Shown here: positions 56,129-64,000 of the stretch, one piece after another
Layout: each line of letters begins with the position of its first letter
Position numbering within the stretch: the first letter of the stretch is position 1
Position numbers and translations under genes: made by a program
Assembly (NCBI RefSeq): GCF_000003195.3
Contig: NC_012873.2
Coordinates: 16,667,202 to 16,731,201, forward strand
Length of the DNA: 64,000 nucleotides
DNA from: Sorghum bicolor
Lineage: Eukaryota > Streptophyta > Magnoliopsida > Poales > Poaceae
Direction of reading: 5' to 3'
The notes under the pieces: generated by a model
What the model saw: only the letters and a program-made list of their open reading frames with translations
What the model was told of the DNA's origin: nothing
Database searches by the model: none

Positions 56129-57336
56129 ATTACCCCCACATTTAGGCTTTTACTCGTCCCGAGGAAAAGGTTGGTTCTATCAAAAAGAATAAACATTTAA
56201 TGCATAACTTGGAAATTAAATTATATGAAACTAGTCTAGCCATCACGCATTGTGGAAATTTAAAGTGTTTATCATGTATTCTATAGTGATTGCAGAGTAG
56301 GATAGCTTTAAATAGATTACTTTCTTCCTTAAATTTTGTCTACTCGAGAGAAAGTAGAGTAAATAAAACATAACTTCAACCTTCTCTTAATTGTAGTGAC
56401 ATCAACGGTTGTAATATTAATTTGATATTCATAACCAGGAGAGAAATATCAAATTCCTGGATCAGACAAATCGTCCACTCCTTGGCATATTATGTTGGAG
56501 GAACCATGAGCTCTCTCTCTTTTTTTTTGAATCGAGTTTCCGGACACTTGTCCCTTTTTATTTCCTCGTGATCTATCTTTTTGAGGATTCAGACACTTGT
56601 CCCTTTTTATTTCCTTAGATTTCTTTATGAATAGCTCATGCCTCCTTCATAATAATGCTTCAAGAGAGTGTATTATGTTTTTATTTATGATACTGGGAAT
56701 ATGATAAATCTCTCAACCAAAGCCATAATAATTAATAGTAGAATGGTTATTTTTATTATTTGATTCCAATACAAAGAGAGGTGAAGCTAATTGTTTTTTT
56801 ACCTTTTTGAAATAAAATCTCCAAAGACAAATTATCAGGAACTGAGTACTCATTATTTTGCTATCTCTCTTTCCATAATAACTTAAGCAATCATGAGGTA
56901 CTATCAATTTCACAATTATCATGAATCTAGGAAAGTGTTATATAATTTATTTTCAAGTCATAGATTAAATGGTGTTTATTATTTCTAAAAAATATTTAAT
57001 ATAAAGATTTACAATTTGGATGACAATTCAAATATGAAATATATGCAATTATACTATAAATAACTCAAACCTGACTGTGACCGAAGCGAAAGCGGAGATG
57101 AGTGAGCAGGGCACCACCATTGGGAAATGTGGGCCCCGCTTTGCTATGCGTGGTCTTGGTTTGATTGTGTTCCAAATTACGCTATTTTTCGATCGAATTT
57201 TCGTTTCGTGATTGTGATGTGCCTCCCCCACACTTGTTTTCCTGTATGCTTTCATGCGCAATATGTGGAGACAAAAAATATAGAGAGTAGAGTAAATAAA
57301 ATATAAGGCACTTTATTCATGGCGGTGGTAATATAT
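56129..57336 (-). other. 3' UTR of element G
   Basis: Next to the LTR are a purine tract (minus strand TGTGGGGGTAATT) and a hairpin CTTTTCCTC/GAGTAAAAG with loop GGGAC (56147-56169). GGACAAGTGTCC (56542-56553) sits inside CGAG/CTCG (56533-56536, 56565-56568), followed by a second, shorter copy (56592-56601). The rest is AT-rich with no gene. At 57337 it is cut by element K. Confidence 0.65.
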
Positions 57337-58051
57337 TGTTGATGCAAAACTGATCTGCAAACACAAAGGGCTAATACCCGATTTAAACGTTAAGGCGTGC
57401 CAGTCGATTTGACCTTACTATCGGCAAAGGTGATAACTCGAACACTTTGGTCCCGACAACAGCGATGCGCCCAGATGTCACGGCCAAGAGGTATTCACGC
57501 GGAACTCGAGAATACACCGAGCTTAAGTCGACGAATTCCTAAGAACTCATAGTAAAAAAGAAAATATGACGAAGTCATCGAAAAAGTAGATGTTGGAATA
57601 TGAGTAAAAACTTGTGTTTGATTGATTGATAGATTGTTCATTACAAGGCCCTAGGGTCTACATTTATACCCTGCTCAAAGAGCTACAATCAGACACGACT
57701 AGGACTCGAATTCCAAATTAAACAGAATCTGTATACAAAACGAATTTAAATAACTAAGGAAAACATAAAACTATCCCCTTGTAACCGACCGGGACACCGC
57801 CACAGATCAATCGGCAATCTCCACGCTTTCCTTCAGAGTCATCGGCAGACCTCCTGTTATGGCCATCGGCAAATACTGATACTGATCATCGGTAAGAACA
57901 CGTCACCACCTCTAGACTTAGTCACATTCAATCGTCTCTTCATCGGCAACAACCCTCATCGGCAACTTTTCTGCAGACTAGTTACCGTTGCTCCACCAGC
58001 CGATCTATACCCCACTGATCCTCGGGTACGTGTCCAAAAATGGTGTCAACA
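57337..58051 (-). repeat. 3' LTR of element K
   Basis: 715 bp, TGTTGATGC to GTGTCAACA. A minus-strand TATAAATG box is near 57661-57668. It contains many copies of ATCGG/CCGAT, as does the rest of K. The left end is set by the TGTTG after TATAT (57332-57336) and cannot be confirmed from a partner LTR. Confidence 0.7.
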
Positions 58052-58443
58052 CATGCCCCCCAATTTCGGAGTATAAAATCATTAATGCTCCGAAATTCTC
58101 TACAGTAATGATGCCTTTCCGCAATTAATTCTCCCAATTTGGTAACCGCTCATCAAATCCGAACAACCTTGGCCCGATTCTTTCGCATATTCCTCGAATT
58201 CCTCAACCCCCCGAACCGAATCTCTCCACTCCATCGGCAATATTACCGTTAGAGAGATCTGCCGATGGACCGACCAGGAGACCTTGTACAGTGAAATATC
58301 TTCAAAATCATGACCGCTTGCTGTCAAATCACTAGCGCAATCCCTTGATTATCGTGCGAACAGTTACCATATCCACCTGAATACCCTTGTACTTCACGGA
58401 TGCGGCAAGAGATAAGTCAGATTTGCCCCTACCAGTTTTGTCC

Positions 58444-58451
58444 TATAAATA
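58444..58451 (+). promoter_or_regulatory. TATA box of the antisense gene in K
   Basis: TATAAATA, preceded by CC and followed by CTC as in strong plant promoters. It lies about 150 bases before the ATG at 58602, on the strand opposite to the element's own transcription. Confidence 0.6.
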
Positions 58452-58601
58452 CTCCCTACTCGGGTACTCCTTCTCCATCTTGTCATTCTGCAACCCAAAA
58501 TCCACTTTCACGGCGGCGGCACCACCCGAAGACTCCAAGAACTTCAATGAAAGCCTCCTTCACCAATCTCCCAAGTCTTCGATCTTCTCTCTTGCGAGAA
58601 A

Positions 58602-61600
58602 ATGGCCATCAACTTTACCGTGCCTGAGGTCAGTTCACTACCCTTTCTCCTGCACTTTTACTGCACTCTTGTTCATCCGCAATTTATCTTACCGAATACC
58701 CCTTTTTCTTTTTGTTCTTCTTTTTACCTTCAAAAACTTCTAGGATTTGGCCGATAAGATCATTATCCCTACCGATCAACCTCACCTCCAATGTCTTGGC
58801 CCGCTAGGAAACCCAGATCCCACCGATGTGATAAACGCAGAGACAAACAGAGTTCCTTTTAGAGCCGAAAACTTCTCCTTAGATCTATAGAAGGATGCCT
58901 TTCGTTCCTGGCCCAGTCCTACCAAGGGATGGAAGGATTGGTTCTTGAGAGTCAGCCACTCAAATGAGGTTCAATGGGGCGAGCAAAAATTGGATCAGTG
59001 CATTAGGTTATCCCTTGCCAATATGGAGAGGAACGAGTCATTGTTAATTGCTGCCTCATACTTTTGGTCAGACACGCTCAACGCTTTTGTGTTTGGCCAT
59101 GGCCCTGCTTCTCCCACACTTGCCGATGTGCTCATGCTTACCGGCCTAGATATATCCACTGCCGATAACAGTCATCTTTTTGACACCAAACCTAGCGCTA
59201 AGGTGGAAACTCGCGCTATCGGCGGTTGGTCTGGATATATTCAGAAGTACCGAAAAATAGGTCCTGTCAGCATAAAGGAACAAACCACTTTCCTGAATAT
59301 GTGGCTGGACAAGTTTGTGTTCTGTGGCCGATCGGCAGGACCAACTTCCGTTTACTTATCGGCAGCAGAAAGACTAGCCGATGGCGGCCGATTTCCTCTT
59401 GGCCGATACTTGCTCGGCTCGGCTTATCACCTCCTCCACCAAGTAGCCAGGAAACTTCTGCTCGGCCAACCCATCGACAACTTAGGGGGTCCTTGGTGGT
59501 TCATCAACATGTGGCTTAATCTCCACATGCATAAGCGCCTTGAATTCGACCTCTTTGCACAGCGCTTCCCCAGGGACATAGCCGAAGATTATGAACTGGA
59601 TGAAGAAGAATCGGCAACCCGCTCTCCCTTGAACTTTGGCGAAGCGGCCATAGTCTTGCCTGGCACTGGTGGTAACGAAGACCAGGTTAGCCGATTCTTT
59701 CAAACTTTGTACGAGGGTCTGACTAGGGAACAACGGGCATGGATGCCTTATGAAGATCCAGACACTAGATTCCCCTTGACTTTCCACCCCTTCAATGATA
59801 CTCTCAACAAGGACCGTGACGTGATGATGGCAATTATCACCCCAAGAGTCATACCAGTGAACTTCTTTGGTATTGGGAAAGCCTCCAATCTGACCTACGA
59901 GTTTTATAACCCATCAGCACTAGCTCGCCAACTGGCTTTCGGCCAACTGCCGATTGCACTTTGCTACGCCGATGTGATAAAGCCGAGAGAGACCATCACT
60001 AGCAATCTAGAATGGATCAGGGTAGCTCAACTTCCACCAAACACCGATATAGATGTCGATCTATTGGCTTGGATCCCAGCTCTCTTCATCACTCAGGCAT
60101 ACAAACAGTGCTAGGAAAAGTGGAAAGAACACTTGTTCTGCAGATCGGCTCTCACATACCGTGGCATGATCGACCCCAAGTACAAAGTCCCTGATAATAC
60201 TGTAAGTATTTTAATACCGATGCTTCAATCCTTTCACTTTCATTTTCCATTGGTAACTTACTTTCTTTGTCATATACAGGTCGATGACACGCCACCATTA
60301 GTCAGCAGGAGTGGTAGGCCAATTGAACTCCTTCCATCGGGCCCGATCTCTTTGATCGGCAACAACGCTCCAACCTTGGCTGCTATAATGCATCGGTGTG
60401 TGCGTCTCAAGAAAGTTACCACCAAGCGGACGAAGACATCCCCATCGGTAGCTGCCACTGCCTTAGCACAAGCCTTCAAGGTAAATTTTCGAATTCTTCA
60501 ACTCATACCGATTCCATTTTTATAACTATTACACTTGTACTCATAAACTTCTCAGTGTTGTATCAGCACACCGGTACATCGGCAAAGACCAGTAGTACGA
60601 CTGCCGATGCCCTCCAGTCTAGTCAACCAAAGAGAAAAGGTTCCAAGAGTACCAGATCACAAGCGAAGCGCTAGAGAACAGCAACGCCTCCTCCTCCCCC
60701 AAGGTCTCCGATCCCAGTAGAATCATCCCCTTCTTCTCCAGAAGCCCAGACACAGCAACTACCATCTCCTCCTCAGCCACAAGAAGAACCCCAAACAGAA
60801 GAACTCCAGCCAGAAGAACCTCAGCCAGAAGAAACATTGGCTGATGTACACGAGCAGACCGCCGATCCAGCAAGCCTAATCATAGCATCGGTAGTCTCCT
60901 TGATTCAGACAAGTACTGCACCCCCTCAAGGTAACATACTTTCCATTTATTGCCGATGAACCTATTTTTCCACTTTATTAATCACTTCTGTCAATCTTTC
61001 AGCTGACATAGTTTCATCGGCAACTCCAGCCGATCAGCCTGTGGTTCCATCGGCCTCATCTAGTCAGAGGCGAGAAATAGCTCTGAAACAAGTAAGTTAC
61101 CTGATCTCTATTTTTATTGTTATCAGTACTTGGTCATAAAATAACTTATTTTGTCTTCCTTTTCAGGAACAGGACTCTCCCAACAGCTTATTCTCCTTTG
61201 CCATCGACATCTCTGAGGATGAAGGCGAGGAAGCAAGTTCTTCTCGAGCGGTCGGAATCTCATCGGCAGAGATTAGAGCAAAGTTGGAAGATTTGTCGGC
61301 CCTCCTTCATCAAGATACGGTCCAATTGGTTGATGACTCCGATCCAGCTAAGGCCTTGTTCAAGGCTCTCAGAGGCCAAATTCCTGCCGATGCCGAGGAG
61401 ATCCTCTTCAAGGCTGCTCACTTGGAGAGTCGGCAGCTTCAGTATCAAAAAGCCGCTCAGCGCCTTGCCGATAGAGCTACTCACGCCCAGCTCTCAGAAC
61501 AGATGATGAAAGTAAAGCTCCTTGCCGATGAAAATCACAAGAGCATTGGCATTTTGAAATCCTCAGGAGACGTGCTGAAGCAAAAGATCTCTGATCTATC

Positions 61601-61862
61601 GGCACAGAGAGAAGCCCTGTTGGCAGAACTCAAACAAGTAGAAGAAGCTCTGTCCCAAACTCAACAGGAAGAAAGTCAGCTGCCTAAAGCAATCAAGAAT
61701 CTTGAAGAGAAGCGAAACATCCAGGCTCGCAAGGCACTGCAGATGAAGAAGAAACTGAAGCCAGTGGAGGGCTCTGCCGATGACGACATGAAAGAGATAG
61801 AAGAAGCCGATCAGATTCGTCTACGCGCCATATCAACGATCCAGGCTCTGTTAAACATGTGA
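58602..61862 (+). pseudogene. Antisense plant-mobile-domain gene of Tat element K, six exons, three nonsense codons
   Basis: The exons I infer are 58602-58628, 58744-60201, 60280-60480, 60567-60930, 61003-61091 and 61167-61862. Every intron starts GT and ends AG, and the frame stays open across all five joints, giving 945 codons. Exon 2 carries a domain like the plant mobile domain (SLANMERNESLLIAASYFWS, PASPTLADVLMLTGLDIS, GGPWWFINMWLNLHMHKRLE). Exon 4 encodes a Pro/Glu/Gln-rich tail with repeated PEEPQPEE. Exon 6 encodes a likely coiled coil (about 61500-61780; AELKQVEEALSQTQQEE). Nonsense codons lie at 58888-58890, 60112-60114 and 60672-60674. Tat-type elements are known to carry antisense ORFs between pol and the 3' LTR; their role is unknown. 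The gene runs toward pol and stops 160 bases from it. Confidence 0.72.
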
Positions 61863-62022
61863 ACAACTCTTCATCGGCGGCATATTTTGCTCTTTTCTTT
61901 TAAACACTCCTGATATTTTGATCTAGCCGATAGGACTATTATCGGCATCTCTTAAAACATCGTACTTAGTCCTAGGCATATTTCAATCCAGCCGATAGGA
62001 GTGTTATCGGCACTAAAACTTT
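61863..62022. other. Gap between the convergent antisense gene and pol of K
   Basis: 160 bases holding two copies of an AGCCGATAGGA...TTATCGGCA unit (61924-61947 and 61989-62012), each with GCCGAT and ATCGGC as inverted ends. It may serve to end transcription from both sides; that is inference. Confidence 0.4.
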
Positions 62023-64000
62023 TTATGCATCGACCCATACACTTGGGTAATATTTCTTTAGATATTCGCCATTCAATGCTCTGGGAAATTCAACTCCTTC
62101 GAGAGTTTCTAAGATATAGGCATTGCCAGGAGCAGATCGATTTATCCGATAGGGACCTTCCCAATTAGGAGACCACTTCCCAAATTTTGAACATTTAGTT
62201 CCGATCGGTAAGATTAGTTTCCATACCAAGTCTCCATCGGCAAACTCCTTAGCCTTTACTTTCTTATCATACCATCTAGCAACTCTCTTTTTATTTTCTT
62301 CTATGCTTATCAAAGCCCTCAACCGATGCCCTGCTAAATCATCCAACTCGTCTTTCATCAAAGTAGCATAGTCATCGGTAGTCAGTTGATCTTGAAAAGA
62401 TAACCGCCAAGATCCAGTCTTGATTTCCCAGGGTAGCACTGCATCATGTCCATACACCAATTAATAAGGTGAAACTTTAGTCGACCCATGACAAGCCATC
62501 CGATATGACCATAAAGCTTCATTCAACAACGTATGCCACCTCCTAGGATTTTCTTCAATCTTCCGTTTAATAAGTTTGATAACTCCTTTGTTAGATGCCT
62601 CGGCCTGCCCATTAGCTTGAGCATAATAAGGAGAGAAATTTAACACTTTAATTCCCATACCGATTGCAAACTCATCAAACTCCCCTGATGTAAACATAGT
62701 ACCCTGATCGGTAGTAATTGTTTGAGGAATACCAAATCGGTAAATAATATGCTCTTTCACAAAATCAATCATATTGACCGATGTGACTTTCTTCAAAGGA
62801 ATAGCTTCAACCCACTTGGTGAAATAATCGGTGGCAACCAAGATGAATTTATGCCCTTTGCTTGATGGTGGGTAAATTTGGCTGATTAGATCAATAGCCC
62901 ATCCCCAGAACGGCCAAGGTTTAATAATAGGATTCATGGCCGATACGGGTGCCCTTTGAACATTGCCAAATTTCTGACATCCTTGACATCCCTTGAAATA
63001 TTTAAAACAATCTTCAAGTATGGTTGGCCAATAATACTCATTCCTCCTAATCATCCATTTCATCTTAAAAGCCGATTGATGTGCTCCACACACTCCTTCA
63101 TGAATTTCCCCCATCAAACTCTTAGCTTCATCATCACCCAAGCACTTAAGAAGAACTCCATCGATTGTTCGATAATATAACTCATCCTCGAGGAGTACAT
63201 ACTTGGTAGCTTGAAACCGAACACGTCTCTCAACCCTCCTAGATGGATTCTTCAAATAATCGATGATTTCTTTTCTCCAATCATCGGCACTAATTGTCGA
63301 TATTGTATTTAATATGGGCTGATATCCCGAGGCATGCTGAGCCAACCGATTAGCCTCTTCATTATGCAATCGAGGAACATGCTCTAATCGGAAATCTTTG
63401 AATTCCTTTAACAGTTGCATACTCCTTTTGAAATACGTTATTAAAACTTCACTTCGGCATTCATAACTTCCAGCTAATTGATTTATAACCAGCATAGAAT
63501 CCCCGAAGATTTCAACAGCGTCAGCACGAACTTCTTTTAACAACTCCAAACCCTTAATTAAAGCTTGATACTCAGCTTGATTATTTGTCGACGTGGCAAC
63601 AATCGGCAAGGAAAACTCATACTTCCTTCCCTGAGGGGAAATTAACACTATGTCGATTCCTGCCCCCCGGTCACACGTGGATCCATCAAAGAAGAGCGTC
63701 CAAGGCACAATCTCCAAAGTTTCCACTGCACCGCGATGTTGAGTCACAAAATCGACCATAATCTGTCCTTTAACCGCTTTAGCCGATTCGTAACGCAGAT
63801 CGAATTCCGACAGTGCCAAAATCCACTTACCGATCCTGCCACTCATGATCGGCATAGATAGCATATACTGGACCACATCATCTTTGCATATAACAGTGCA
63901 TTCGGCCGATAGTAAATAGTGCCTCAACTTAGTGCAGGAGAAATATAGGCATAAACATAATTTTTCAATAGCCAAATACCTGGTCTCAGCATCAATCAAT
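62023..64000 (-). pseudogene. Element K pol, 3' part: RNase H, second RNase H, integrase
   Basis: From the right edge on the minus strand: the end of the retroviral-type RNase H (LRHYLLSAECTVICKDDVVQ), then a second RNase H with catalytic residues in WTLFFDGSTCDRGAGI, TNNQAEYQALIKGLELL and FGDSMLVINQL. The integrase has an HHCC finger (HEGVCGAHQS, CQGCQKFG). Its catalytic region has Asp in WGWAIDLISQI, Asp in TITTDQGTMF and Glu in NGQAEASNKG, all kept. A TAA at 62461-62463 replaces an expected Gln after KVSPY. The frame then goes on through LVYGHDAVLPWEI and NWEGPYRIN to the stop at 62023. The start and the reverse transcriptase are outside the window. One nonsense codon in view. Confidence 0.88.

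Larger units (their letters stand above)
12350..57336 (-). mobile_element. Element G: Athila-like gypsy element, 3' LTR and 3' UTR only, carrying nested elements
   Basis: The span starts with an LTR end TGTTGGTATAAATT at 12350. It is interrupted at 12670 by copia element E and resumes at 55286. The LTR ends with GTGTCAACA at 56128, followed by the polypurine-type tract and 3' UTR to 57336. There Tat element K interrupts it. The 5' part of G, its coding region and 5' LTR lie beyond the window. The 3' UTR hairpins tie it to the Athila-like group. Confidence 0.75.
57337..64000 (-). mobile_element. Element K: Tat-like Ty3/gypsy element with an antisense gene, 3' part
   Basis: The 3' LTR is at 57337-58051, followed by a polypurine tract (minus strand of about 58053-58072, CCGAAATTGGGGGGCATG). 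A multi-exon gene on the opposite strand (58602-61862) comes next, and then pol on the minus strand from 62023 rightwards. Pol after an antisense accessory gene, a second RNase H before integrase, and no chromodomain are features of the Tat clade. The 5' part lies outside the window, so neither duplication nor LTR pair can be checked. Confidence 0.82.

Noticed and set aside
58387..58743. 118-codon plus-strand frame at the start of the antisense gene in K
   Set aside because: It spans the TATA box, the leader and the first intron; the ATG at 58602 with splicing to 58744 gives the long domain-bearing frame instead.

Overview
This window is intergenic DNA from a plant nuclear genome, most likely a grass. 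It contains no ordinary host gene that I can support. Almost every base belongs to LTR retrotransposons stacked inside one another. They are Athila-like Ty3/gypsy elements with a tRNA-Asp primer site, a BARE/Angela-like Ty1/copia element, a CRM-like chromovirus and a Tat-like gypsy element. There is also a scrap of a CACTA transposase. Element letters (A to K) are mine.

Layout. 1-8908: a CACTA transposase remnant split by an LTR (J, about 1202-8515). J is itself split by a gag-protease-only CRM-like element (I, 2093-8226), whose left LTR carries a solo LTR (2746-3946). 9066-12349: the 3' half of a decayed Athila-like element (H, minus). At 12350 H is cut by element G (minus; LTR 12350-12669 plus 55286-56128, then its 3' UTR to 57336). 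Inside G's LTR sits copia element E (12670-55280, minus, TSD GCTAT). Inside E sit two gypsy elements: C (14046-40987, minus, TSD TATGT) and F (42219-50095, plus, TSD TCTTG). Inside C sit solo LTR A (19570-28924, TSD TCTAC), which itself contains element B (20480-28195, minus, TSD AATAT), and element D (32421-40707, plus, TSD GCGGG). The order H > G > E > C > A > B is six levels deep. All but the outermost boundaries are supported by paired LTR ends and matching 5-bp duplications. From 57337 to the right edge G is interrupted by Tat-like element K (minus).

How the parts relate. C is the only Athila-like element here with a gag-pol reading frame (1461 codons once the nested insertion is disregarded, with one nonsense codon). 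B, D and H carry only a gag-protease gene, and F carries gag-protease plus an Athila ORF-1-like gene. B, C, D and F share U3 sequence, and C, B and D demonstrably share the tRNA-Asp primer site (F's is deleted; H's and G's lie outside the window). 3' UTR RNA hairpins are common to all of them and to G. This is the pattern expected of non-autonomous elements using the machinery of an autonomous relative.

Most noteworthy. (1) Several 3' UTR hairpins whose stems change in a compensatory way between elements while their loops stay fixed. (2) Apparent private promoters (GC boxes plus TATA) in front of the accessory ORF in C and in F, with a 5' UTR intron in F. (3) Two retropepsin-like domains in tandem in the B/D/H protein, while C's own protease-like region lacks the catalytic Asp. 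(4) A six-exon antisense plant-mobile-domain gene with its own TATA box inside K. All reading was by eye; no database or folding program was run.
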